64,000 bases of DNA. Origin: Dirofilaria immitis. Lineage: Eukaryota > Nematoda > Chromadorea > Rhabditida > Onchocercidae. Of the stretch, positions 24,340 to 36,000 are shown in pieces (position 1 is the stretch's first letter; the number at the start of each line of letters is the position of its first letter). A model generated the notes under the pieces. The model had not been told where the DNA came from, did not search any database, and saw nothing but the letters and a program-made list of their open reading frames with translations. Location of the stretch: the NCBI GenBank assembly GCA_024305405.1, contig JAKNDB010000085.1, forward strand, positions 806,001 to 870,000, in the 5' to 3' direction. The position numbers and the translations under genes were made by a program.

Positions 24340-25442
24340 ATTAGTCATTGTCACAATGAATTTTATTTATAAAATTTTGAATAATACTGGCTGTCAGAGA
24401 AAAAATTAGTAAATTATTTTTTTCAAATCTAAATTTAAGTGAATTTATAAAAATTTCTGTTTATTTTGACAATTCTTTTCAGCCTGCTTTAAGTGTTGTA
24501 CTTCGAAATCTAGCAGAAATTTATTTCGGGTTGAGGCAAATTTTATTAACAGTTTTTTTGTTGTATATTAAATTCAAATGTATGTATTTCCTTTGAACGA
24601 ATATCAAACTTTACGTTCATTTATATAATTTTAGTGGGATTATGCAAACATAATTTTGGATTTCTTTATTTTTCCAGCTTGCAGTAAAGTTTTTTCATTC
24701 GTTACAAAATGATGCATAAAGAAGTAGAACTTACTTTCATTATCTATTATATGTGGCTGTAAAAAATTCTATATTCCATTTATTATACAAAATATTGCTT
24801 AGTAATTCTTTTTGAATAAATAATCGGAAGGTTCTCTAATAATGTGAAATAATTCGAATAATGTCCATTTCTAATATAATATCAAACAAAGACTTAGTTT
24901 GTAATTTAAGTCTGAGCAAAAGCGTTGACGAAATCATTTATTACATGTAAAATTCAATAATACTAATTGTAATGCAATTTATACTCGAACAGATTCCATT
25001 GCTATCCACGTTTTTCACGTCAATGATTTTGATGCATTTAGATTACTTTGTAATATAAATATAGGAAATGCGAAATATGAAATGAGACGTTTTATGCGTG
25101 ATGTTATTTGCAAAGGATTTTGAAAAAGAAAATGACCGTTACGGAACTTTTACTTTTGTTTAGATAAGTAAACGAAATTATATATTACTGTGCAATTCAT
25201 GATGGTTCCAGAATACGAAATTTCAATGCATTATTCAAATTAATGGTCGATGTATAAGTAATTGTGCAATACACAATTATAATTTTGTTTTTGTAGAGCC
25301 ATGAATTGCTTTTGATCAAATACAAATTTTCAAGTCGATTATATTTAATTTCAAATTTAATACATACACATCAAATTTAAAAAGAATTTACAAGTCCGAA
25401 CAAGAACATCATTTCGACATATGTAAATATACATCAAACACA
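24340..25442. other. SOCS 3' region and intergenic DNA
   Basis: No gene is seen. From about 25370 the sequence shows weak inverted similarity to 27564-27650, which may be the eroded outer part of the inverted-repeat element that follows. Confidence 0.5.
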
Positions 25443-25814
25443 AAAGATTTATTACGATTTTCATCTCTCCGTTAATATAGCCACATTTAAAATTTACGAA
25501 AAAATTGAAATAAGATGAAATTATGTAAAAATGTATAGCTGATTTGCGTAAATTATTTTAAGCAATACAGTAATGGCAATTTAGATAAATTCTTCTGATA
25601 TAAAAGATTAAAAGTAGCGTTAAACATTGACCAAATAATCTCCTTTTTCATTATAACATGTAGATTGCTATTTATATTATACGTTGATTGACACTTCTAC
25701 GTGAACGAATGATTTATATATGCAGTTATATTTGAGGCTGACAGAAATGACTAAGTTATTCTTACATTTCTTACATTAAATTCTCTTCTACAAATTTTAA
25801 TCTATAAGTTTCAC
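25443..25814 (+). repeat. left inverted arm
   Basis: This is the reverse complement of 27205-27563 with few mismatches. Shared landmarks include the reverse complement of gtcaatcaacgtataatat and the segment atgtagattgctatttat. Confidence 0.9.
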
Positions 25815-26039
25815 ACTGTAGAAGTATTGTTGAGTTTATTTCGAATAATAATGTAAGGTATGCTAAAAAGCATAAATTAAGTTAAGAAAAACATAAAAAA
25901 TGAGGTGATAGTACAAATAAAATATATGTGAATAAAGGGAGCAAAATGTATATTCATCTTTTAGAGCATATTGTTGTTATTTTATATAACGTTATAAAAT
26001 CCGCTCTATGAATAAAATTTCTCTCATATTCCGAACAAT

Positions 26040-26509
26040 TATATGGCATCCTACCGCTATTCTCATATCAAATTCGGTAATTGCGACAAAGTTTTCCACA
26101 TTCCGACCAACTGTAGGGCTTATCGCCGTTATAAATTTGCATTTGGGTTTTCAAAGTCGCCAATTTCGAGAAATTTTTTCCTGCAAGTAGAACTATTATG
26201 TAGCTTATCATTACTACGAATTTGTATATGAATTTTCAAGCTGCTTATCATTTTTTTTCGCATATAGAACATTCACTTTTTTCGTTTTCTTTTTCCTTCT
26301 TCATCCGTTTCTTTAATCGGTAAATTTGATGGTTCTGTCCTTCATAATTCATTACTTTATTTAATTTCGTTGACTCATTCTCTGTTTTTGAATTGATATG
26401 TTACATTGATAAGCTAATTCTTTTATATTCACTTCTGGAATTGATGACACTTCTGTTTGTCATTCATTTCCATTGCTGATAAGTTCTCTTTTGGTTCTTT
26501 TTCTTCCAT
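26040..26509 (-). pseudogene. decayed C2H2 zinc-finger protein sequence
   Basis: Read on the minus strand from an ATG at 26509-26507 there is a charged stretch (MEEKEPKENLSAMEMND) and then, across several stops and frame jumps, remnants of three fingers. They are SECSICEKK with LKIHIQIR; a linker RSNDKLH with STCRKKF; and GDKPYSWSECGKTLSQLPNL, which corresponds to the classic TGEKPY.C..CGK.F module. Finger 3 has Trp where the first Cys is expected, several His are gone, and stops follow. No introns separate the pieces, so a processed or captured copy is plausible. It sits wholly inside the inverted-repeat element. Confidence 0.7.
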
Positions 26510-27029
26510 ACTCAAATTTAATAAATTGGGTTGCTTTGTTAGTTGTGGTTGTGCTTCCTCAAATCATTATATTATCCATCTCATACTTCCTTAAAATTTT
26601 GTAATCTTAAAAATAATGCTGTATCAAATATGATATATTCCTTTTAATTAACTTATTGTTTGAATGTTGCGTAATTGAAAGACGAAGAAGAAAGAAGAGA
26701 TGAAACTTTGTATACCTAAAGAAAAAATAATATGGTAGCAGTGAGAAGTTCACAAGATCTTTACAAAATTATAAGAAAATAATTGTTTTCAAGAGCTGCT
26801 TATTTACATGTTTATAATAAAATATTCTCTAATGGCTGCCAAGAGGTACGTATAATTGGAGTAAGTTTCTTAAACCATCAGAAATTGCAAATTATCTAAG
26901 AGAAATAACGTAAAGTTGCAAAGCATGGCTGGTATGGAGTATAATGTAATAAAGCGTGAGTGGAATTTAACTAAAAACGTGGGTGTTAATTATATACTAT
27001 GTGGTTCCGCACGAAACTTTTGATTGTTT

Positions 27030-27170
27030 AGATTAGTTTATTTCTAGCAGTTATTTTTACTGCCTTATCGGCTAGGACTATTTGTGTTGCTTGGGGTAGC
27101 TTGCCTTTCTCTAATATCTCTCCCACCTCTAATATTCTCTGTATTTCCTGTTCTAATGGTATAATAAACG
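27030..27170 (-). other. short coding-like island, unidentified
   Basis: On the minus strand about 45 codons are open and read as a balanced amphipathic peptide (PLEQEIQRILEVGEILE, then GKLPQATQIVLADKAVK). It is more GC-rich than its surroundings and has stops on both sides. It could be a fragment of a captured gene or retroelement within the inverted-repeat element. I do not recognise it. Confidence 0.3.
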
Positions 27171-27204
27171 TTAGTTAAATCAAACTTAAAATAATATAAT
27201 GAAA

Positions 27205-27563
27205 GTGAAACTTATAGATCAAAATTTGTAGAAGAGAATTAATAAGCTAGTCATTTCTGTCAGCCTCAAATATAACTGCATATATAAATCATTCGTTCAC
27301 GTAGGAGTGTCAATCAACGTATAATATAAATAGCAATCTACATGTTATAATGAAAAAGGGAGATTATTTGGTCAATGTTTAACGCCACTTTTAATCCTTT
27401 ATATCAGAAGAATTTATCTAAATTGCTATTACTGTATTGTTTAAAATAATTTACGCAAATCAGCTATACATTTTTTGCATAATTTCATCTTATTTCAATT
27501 TTTTCGTACATTCTAAATGTGGCTATATTAACGGAGAGACGAAAATCGTATTAATAAATCTTT
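27205..27563 (-). repeat. right inverted arm
   Basis: This is the inverted partner of 25443-25814. It lacks the short insertion found near the inner end of the left arm. Confidence 0.9.
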
Positions 27564-29289
27564 TATTTTTGGTATATATTTTTGATATATATATATATAT
27601 CGAAATGGTTTCATCAACGTTTTTGCTTGGATTTGCAAATTTTTAACTGAAGTTGAACTTATTTTTAGAGATGAATAAAGAGATGAAAATGTTTGAAAAT
27701 ATCGATATTTGAAGTTTCACATGGAAAAAAGCGTCGTCTATGACTAATGAGTTTGTTATTGAAATCACGGAAATTTTGTAATAGTTGATTGCATTACCAT
27801 ATACCAAATATTCTCTCGACCAGTTTGAAATTTTAAATGATGGTAGGTAACAGTCACGATCTAGATCAGAAGAAGTGATAACTATAGTGGGTAGTCTTAT
27901 TTTTCATAATAATTAGATTAATTTAATACATTCCATTTCATCTTTTAAAAATAAATGGCTTCATTTTGCTTCTGATGCAGTGAATAATTTAGAATTTCCT
28001 CTCATAAAGAATTTACTTGTTGGATTTTATCTGATGTCTGTTATAATGTGATTATATGCTTGTATCTTCTAACATTTCTATTAAGATATGTTGCGTTCAT
28101 TTCAAGTTTCTCATCCATTAGCCAAGTCGATAAAGACGCTAAAATGACATTTTCCTACGATTTATTATAGAAATGACTTTCTTATTACTGCTATTCGAAA
28201 TGTTTTCATACTTTAAAGTCACTTATACGATATGGAAATTGATAGGACTTGCAGATAAAATTATAATATATAAGAACTTAGTGAAAATTAGGTGCATTGT
28301 AAACAAAGTGAAAACTCTTTGTTTACACATTTCGATTCGTCTTGATATATGCTCGATCTCATAGCCAATCCTTATCGTTCACTTGGAAGGCGTTGATATT
28401 ATGGTGACATCCAACAACTGAAATCACAACTCACAGTTTTAAGTGCAGTTTTTGATTTTAACATCTTAAACCATTACCACAAATCATCATTTGCTTAAAC
28501 GTTCCTATACCGCGCAATCTGTGATCAAATGAATTACATTACTTTTAATCTTTTGCGTAATTATGCTAAATTTTTTTGTCTAAATATAGGGATAAAAAAC
28601 GATTCAAAAAAGCGAGCGTGAAAAGTTTAATAATCTTGAATATTGTAAATGTTTTGTAAAGTAGTGGAAACTTTTTATAGCTTCATTGAAACTCGTAAGT
28701 TTACGTAAATTTATGCAAATTCATGTCCGCCTCCGCAATATAGCAGCAAAATTCAATACTTTATAATTCATAATAAGTGATTTGATAATTATTTTTCCTT
28801 AAATTTTTAACATTCTCAATCTTTGCAAAAATTTCTTTCTATTGAATATTGAAAATATTTCTAGGAGTGTCCAATGTACCAAGGAAGGAATTATTGTTGG
28901 CACAAATTATGTGGAATATAATAGAAAAAGAAAGGTGGTGAAGAGCGACAAGTGACATAAAGTTGTTTTGAGGAGATAGGTGAGTTAACTTGACTTATGT
29001 TATTTTCTACGATCTTCGAGAAGTTACGGAATTTAAGAAAACTATCAAGCTAAATAATGCATACGATTTTCATAAATGTTTTCAATAAATATATAAGGAG
29101 TATATATGACTAAATTTAAGGACCGGTAATAATAGTAATATATTTTTATGCTTAGGTATTTGTTGAGAATTTTAAACAGAGGAGAAGATCTTTTTAATTT
29201 CGTCCAAATATAAGGAGAGAATTTTCTTCTATGTTAGCCTTACACGATATTATAAATACAATATCGTGCCTATACAAGGGTTGAATCGA
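27564..29289. other. no gene recognised
   Basis: AT-rich DNA with a short TA microsatellite near 27582-27600. The open frames are short, of biased composition, and not flanked by plausible exon signals. Confidence 0.5.
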
Positions 29290-29560
29290 ATGATCAATAG
29301 AAAAGAACACCAAACACGAGCATAGAAAAATTCAAATATGAACAATGTTGTAATACTTTACTGGAGTTTCTCGTTCTTCTTTCGTAAAGCCAGCGCTGCT
29401 TCTCGTGAGTCTGAATTGTGGCTCCTGCTGCTGTCGAAATGTCCTCCAAACTGTTGATCCTATCTGACCTTCGAGTTGAACTTGAGTTGTCGTTGAGCAA
29501 CTGATTCTAATTCATCATCGAATCGTTGTTGTCGAATTTTCCCTCAAACTTCTTTATATG
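29290..29560 (-). pseudogene. possible exon or exon relic of an unidentified Gln/Glu/Arg-rich protein
   Basis: This stretch is less AT-rich than its surroundings. On the minus strand one frame reads RQQRFDDELESVAQRQLKF, then, after a TAG, DQQFGGHFDSS and REAALALRKKNEKL, ending at a GTAAAG donor-like site. The composition looks protein-coding and partly coiled-coil, but the internal stop and the lack of neighbouring exons leave it as a relic or an erroneous exon. A second open frame overlaps it. No family is recognised. Confidence 0.25.
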
Positions 29561-32130
29561 TCTTTCAACTAGTCAACCTTAGACTGATCTCATTCTGTTG
29601 ACCGGTGAGTAATCGTTGCTTTGATTGAGAACATCTTTATATCACTTGTTGGCTTACTGTTCGTATAAAAACGAATTTGATTAAATTTAAGTCAACAATA
29701 AATTTATTTGACTTACAATTAAAATTTAAGAGTTAAATAGAATGAAAAATTGGACCGAAGTTCATAGTTGCAATATAAAAGTTTGCGTAAGAATGATTTT
29801 TCGTAAGTTTTGCATAAATCAACAATTTCTACAACGGCATACAAAGTTTTTGTGCATCTTCAATCAATAACAATCAATTAATTTCATTTTTATGAACAGA
29901 AACATCAATTTTATTTTGTTAATTCATATGTATTTGAAATTTGGCGAATCATTAAAGTTCAGTTGAATATGTTTGCTGCAATTTTCTTCAATTTCATTTC
30001 TTCCACACCAATAAATTCGCTATAACAGGTGATCATATTCCCTTAATGAACTTAATTTTAATTGGTCTTTAATTTATATACAGTATGTGAATGACACGAT
30101 TAAAAAAATATTTATTATTAAATGCAAAAATATAATTCTCAATACTTTTAAAATTTTGAAAAAATATTTTCATGTTTGAAAGTTAAAGGATTTAATTTGT
30201 TCATTTTAAATTAGTTAATAAGACAATGATTAATCTATATTCCACTATCAGTGATGATGATATGTCTTAACAGTGGCAGAAAAATATCAGATATTAAGTA
30301 TTTCATGCTAAAAGTGCCAGTTTTGTATTTAACGATTTCAATCTTTATTCAAATAATAAAACAAAGATATCGTAAAACTAACTTTTAGGAAGAAATATAG
30401 TTCCTTTAGTACTCTATCAAAGCCAGGGTTTACTGCTTCAACGTACTAAGTTATGATAGCAAAAATAGTAATATCAATGATAAACATCAAAGAAATGACC
30501 TAATGTTGAAATGACCTAATGTTCGTCAGGTGTTAGATTTACAAATAACTAAGACCAAGCTGTTCCCGAGGTTGTAATTTGAAAAATTTATAGAAGTTCA
30601 AGGTCAAAAGTTTGAAATGAAATGAGAACTTTTCTTGCGAAAGGTTGACTTTATATTAATTCAAAAAAGTTACGGACTAACATGTGTCAACCTTCGAGAA
30701 GCATTCAACTGTGACAATTGAATTTATTATCACTAAAATCTGACTTCGTCATACTAAATATATCGAGGATATCATAGCATCTGTGTTATAGTTTATACTA
30801 ATAGGAAAATAGTAGCTGTTCAATGGATTACTGTATTTGTCGTCGAGAACAAAAACAAAAGGAGTTTTAGCACAAGAAGTAATATTTTTATTAAATTTCA
30901 ATATCTCCAAACATAATTTGTTATCGAAAGATTGTAAAAATCAAAATCTGAAAGATAAATTTTCAAATTTATTACTAAAAAATATAAATTAAAAATTTTA
31001 AAACTTGAAAATAATTTTGAAACTTAAAAATTTTGAAACATTATTTAAACAAAGGCTTCATAAATGCATTATCATCAGATATCCAAATCTTTGTTTATTT
31101 ATTCATTTGCTTAACAAATTCGATCATTAATCTCGTATTACAGGGAAACAATTGGAAAATATTATTGCCAAAAAGCACTTTTGCTCATTGATCATTGTGA
31201 TATAATATTTATATTTCTCTCTTATAAAATGATTGCTACAAATGATGACAATATTTGATAATACGGTAATACTTGAAATTTATGCAAGATTAAACATAAC
31301 GTGAAAAAAGATATGTTTGATTTATATTGCTTTTAACTAATAATTCAGCAGTAATTGTAAAAATACTAAAATTTGTTCGCATTTTAATTTGCTGCATAAT
31401 GTTGATATAAGGATTTCAAGTATGAATTATAAGATTTATTTAACCAATTAAAAATTCTATACAGACAAATTTAGAACTTGAATATATGTCAGCACGAACT
31501 GAGTTTAATCTATTGAATTAATCCATTAATTAATCAATAATTCTCGACTAAAATCAAACAATCTTTTCCATCTTGCATTTTAGACCAAACATTTGACATC
31601 GCACATTCTTTTTTACTATCTGTATATTAGACATTTTCATTTAAATGCAGGAAAGAATCACGTATTTAACATTGTGAAAATGTGTTCCATGTTTATAGTC
31701 AGAAACTCAGTTCAAATTTATGCAGCGCTTTTTATTACAACAAATAAACAAATATTGTCTCCGATAATTACTGAGATATTGTGAAAATAAAATAATAAAA
31801 CGATAAAAATGAGGGCGTGATACGTTGCTGGAAATCAAAAGCTTATCGGATCCTGAGGCCAAGTACCTGGTTCTTCAACTACATAAATGCTTGATAAAAG
31901 CATTCTGATGGGTAAAATGATAATACATCGGCAGTTCACATATTGACAGATGGCACAGTTAAAAGTTGATAAAAATAGAAATAAATGAAACAGGAACTAG
32001 GCCTCGGGATCCGACAAATTCTGTTAGAATCCTCAGAGCAAGGAATAACTTAAATTGAAAGTATTATCTCCATTTATATGGACTGCTTGTGTTACTCCCT
32101 TTAATTATAGTGGAGATAGCATAGATTATA
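29561..32130. other. no gene recognised
   Basis: A long AT-rich, gene-poor stretch. The only structure noted is the small inverted repeat at 31846-32014, listed separately. Confidence 0.5.
31846..32014. repeat. small inverted repeat, possible MITE
   Basis: TCGGATCCTGAGGCC at 31846-31860 pairs with GGCCTCGGGATCCGA at 32000-32014 (one mismatch), and weaker similarity runs some 15 bases further inward. The roughly 170-bp span with GC-rich ends could be a miniature inverted-repeat element. The evidence is limited to this single copy. Confidence 0.45.
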
Positions 32131-32406
32131 GCAGTTTACAAAATTTATGCTGAGGGTTCTTCGAGAACTAGAAAATATACTGAACAAAACGGCAACGAAA
32201 GATATACTACAGAGGCAATGCTGCAGAATTTTAACAGTACTCCTGCACTTTTAGATTCACGGTCAAATTGTGATTGTAAATCAAACGAATATAAGCAACG
32301 TGAAGCAGAGCAAAAAAATCAATATGGAAATTTTGACAGTGAAATAAAGGAAGAGCTGATTTATTTTACAGTATATAAGAAAATAAGTAAAATCTTCATT
32401 TTATAG
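32131..32406 (+). CDS. doubtful terminal exon, hypothetical
   Basis: An open frame follows an AG at 32129-32130 and runs to the TAG at 32404-32406. It reads AEGSSRTRKYTEQNGNERY and later NCDCKSNEYKQREAEQKNQ with a Lys/Ile-rich end. Its polar composition is unlike chance AT-rich frames, but no other exon is found and the last 15 codons lie in the first unit of the 35-bp minisatellite. No function can be given. Confidence 0.2.
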   Translation, partial: AVYKIYAEGSSRTRKYTEQNGNERYTTEAMLQNFNSTPALLDSRSNCDCKSNEYKQREAEQKNQYGNFDSEIKEELIYFTVYKKISKIFIL

Positions 32407-32711
32407 TATACAAGTAGATAGTATATAAGAAAATATGTAAAATTTTTATTTTATAGTATATAAGAAAATATGAAAAGTTTTACATTCTAGTATATGAAAA
32501 AATATGCAATATCTTTACTTCCTAGTATGCAAGAAAATATTGAGAGATTTTTATTTTATATTATACTAAAAAATATGTAAAAATTTTATTTTCTAGCATA
32601 TAAGGAAATATGAAAAAATTTATTTTCTAGCACAAAAGAAAATATTGCATATGCAATATTTCTATTTCATAGTATATAAGAAAATATGCAATAATTATAG
32701 TTTACAGTATA
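32361..32711 (+). repeat. 35-bp AT-rich minisatellite, about ten copies
   Basis: A unit beginning agtatataagaaaatatg followed by an A/T-rich half ending ttattttat recurs about every 34-36 bases, with individual units differing by substitutions and small indels. It stands about 370 bases before the large satellite array and is unrelated to it in sequence. Confidence 0.85.
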
Positions 32712-33003
32712 TAATATACTATTTATTATATTTAATTATATACATTGTTTATTTTATAATATATACCGTGCATATCAAATATTATTGATTTAAATTAGTT
32801 TTTATAAAAAAATAAAAAAGTAATTTAAAAAATATTACAACGTTAATAGAGATCGAAGAAGTTATAAAATATTACGCTGAGTGTTCTCATCGTTCACTCT
32901 ATACCTTGAACATGGATTGTCTCGTGGAACGAAAGTTTCAACGAACGAGAAATCAATTCATAATCATTCTAACAGCAGCTACAGCGACGCAGTATTAGTT
33001 AGG

Positions 33004-33083
33004 TATTTCTATGTGTTATGATACGATTATATGCACAAAAGCAAATCAAATAACGGTGTCTAATAAATATATATCAAATAAAT
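33004..33083 (+). repeat. left flank of satellite array, inverted match to right flank
   Basis: The segment atttctatgtgttatgat in this flank, followed 20-30 bases later by aacggtgt and then aataaatg, occurs as the reverse complement at 47075-47146 on the other side of the array. The match is imperfect between those blocks. Confidence 0.7.
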
Positions 33084-36000
33084 GAATGTCTATGTTTAGA
33101 TAGAATCATCATGCATAACTATGATTAGACAAATATATACGACAAAATCATCGTATATATCTTTGATTAGACGAGTCACAATGCATATCTATGAATTATA
33201 CAAATACATACGACAAATTCATCGTATATATCTATGATTAGACGGGTCATAATGCATATCTATGATTAGACAAACACAGACGAGTCATAATCCGTATCTG
33301 TGATTAGAGAGATATATACGACAAATTCATCGTATATATATATGATTAGACGAGTCACAATGCATATCTATGAATTATACAAATATATACGACAAATTCA
33401 TCGTATATATCTATGATTAGACGGGTCATAATGCATATCTGTGATTAGACAAACACAGACGAGTCATAATCCGTATCTGTGATTAGAGAAATATATACGA
33501 CAAATTCATCGTATATATATATGATTAGACGAGTCACAATGCATATCTATGAATTATACAAATATATACGACAAATTCATCGTATATATCTATGATTAGA
33601 CGAGTCACAATGCATATCTATGAATTATACAAATATATACGACAAATTCATCGTATATATCTATGATTAGACGGGTCATAATGCATATCTATGATTAGAC
33701 AAACACAGACGAGTCATAATCCGTATCTGTGATTAGAGAAATATATACGACAAAATCATCGTATATATCTATGATTAGACGAGTCACAATGCATATCTAT
33801 GAATTATACAAATATATACGACAAATTCATCGTATATATATATGATTAGACGAGTCACAATGCATATCTATGAATTATACAAATATATACGACAAATTCA
33901 TCGTATATATATATGATTAGACGAGTCACAATGCATATCTATGAATTATACAAATATATACGACAAATTCATCGTATATATCTATGATTAGACGGGTCAT
34001 AATGCATATCTATGATTAGACAAACACAGACGAGTCATAATCCGTATCTGTGATTAGAGAAATATATACGACAAAATCATCGTATATATCTATGATTAGA
34101 CGAGTCACAATGCATATCTATGAATTATACAAATATATACGACAAATTCATCGTATATATCTATGATTAGACGAGTCATAATGCATATCTATGATTAGAC
34201 AAACACAGACGAGTCATAATCCGTATCTGTGATTAGAGAAATATATACGACAAAATCATCGTATATATATATGATTAGACGAGTCACAATGCATATCTAT
34301 GAATTATACAAATATATACGACAAATTCATCGTATATATCTATGATTAGACGGGTCATAATGCATATCTATGATTAGACAAACACAGACGAGTCATAATC
34401 CGTATCTGTGATTAGAGAATATATACGACAAAATCATCGTATATATCTATGATTAGACGAGTCACAATGCATATCTATGAATTATACAAATATATACGAC
34501 AAATTCATCGTATATATATATGATTAGACGAGTCACAATGCATATCTATGAATTATACAAATATATACGACAAATTCATCGTATATATATATGATTAGAC
34601 GAGTCACAATGCATATCTATGAATTATACAAATATATACGACAAATTCATCGTATATATCTATGATTAGACGGGTCATAATGCATATCTATGATTAGACA
34701 AACACAGACGAGTCATAATCCGTATCTGTGATTAGAGAAATATATACGACAAAATCATCGTATATATATGATTAGACGAGTCACAATGCATATCTATGAA
34801 TTATACAAATATATACGACAAATTCATCGTATATATCTATGATTAGACGGGTCATAATGCATATCTATGATTAGACAAACACAGACGAGTCATAATCCGT
34901 ATCTGTGATTAGAGAAATATATACGACAAAATCATCGTATATATATATGATTAGACGAGTCACAATGCATATCTATGAATTATACAAATATATACGACAA
35001 ATTCATCGTATATATCTATGATTAGACGGGTCATAATGCATATCTATGAATTATACAAATATATACGACAAAATCATCGTATATATCTATGATTAGACGA
35101 GTCACAATGCATATCTATGAATTATACAAATATATACGACAAATTCATCGTATATATATATGATTAGACGAGTCACAATGCATATCTATGAATTATACAA
35201 ATATATACGACAAATTCATCGTATATATATATGATTAGACGAGTCACAATGCATATCTATGAATTATACAAATATATACGACAAATTCATCGTATATATC
35301 TATGATTAGACGGGTCATAATGCATATCTATGATTAGACAAACACAGACGAGTCATAATCCGTATCTGTGATTAGAGAAATATATACGACAAAATCATCG
35401 TATATATCTATGATTAGACGAGTCACAATGCATATCTATGAATTATACAAATATATACGACAAATTCATCGTATATATCTATGATTAGACGAGTCACAAT
35501 GCATATCTATGAATTATACAAATATATACGACAAATTCATCGTATATATCTATGATTAGACGAGTCACAATGCATATCTATGAATTATACAAATATATAC
35601 GACAAATTCATCGTATATATATATGATTAGACGAGTCACAATGCATATCTATGAATTATACAAATATATACGACAAATTCATCGTATATATATATGATTA
35701 GACGAGTCACAATGCATATCTATGAATTATACAAATATATACGACAAATTCATCGTATATATCTATGATTAGACGGGTCATAATGCATATCTATGATTAG
35801 ACAAACACAGACGAGTCATAATCCGTATCTGTGATTAGAGAAATATATACGACAAAATCATCGTATATATATATGATTAGACGAGTCACAATGCATATCT
35901 ATGAATTATACAAATATATACGACAAATTCATCGTATATATCTATGATTAGACGGGTCATAATGCATATCTATGATTAGACAAACACAGACGAGTCATAA

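Larger units (their letters stand above)
25443..27563. mobile_element. foldback-like element with about 360-bp inverted arms
   Basis: Positions 25443-25814 and 27205-27563 are inverted copies that match almost base for base, apart from a roughly 18-bp insertion in the left arm near 25762-25778. They enclose about 1.4 kb holding a decayed C2H2 zinc-finger sequence and a short coding-like island. Long inverted arms around unrelated DNA fit a foldback or gene-capturing DNA transposon. No transposase is seen, so it would be non-autonomous. I could not define target-site duplications because the outer ends fade into weaker similarity (about 25370 and about 27650). Confidence 0.75.
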
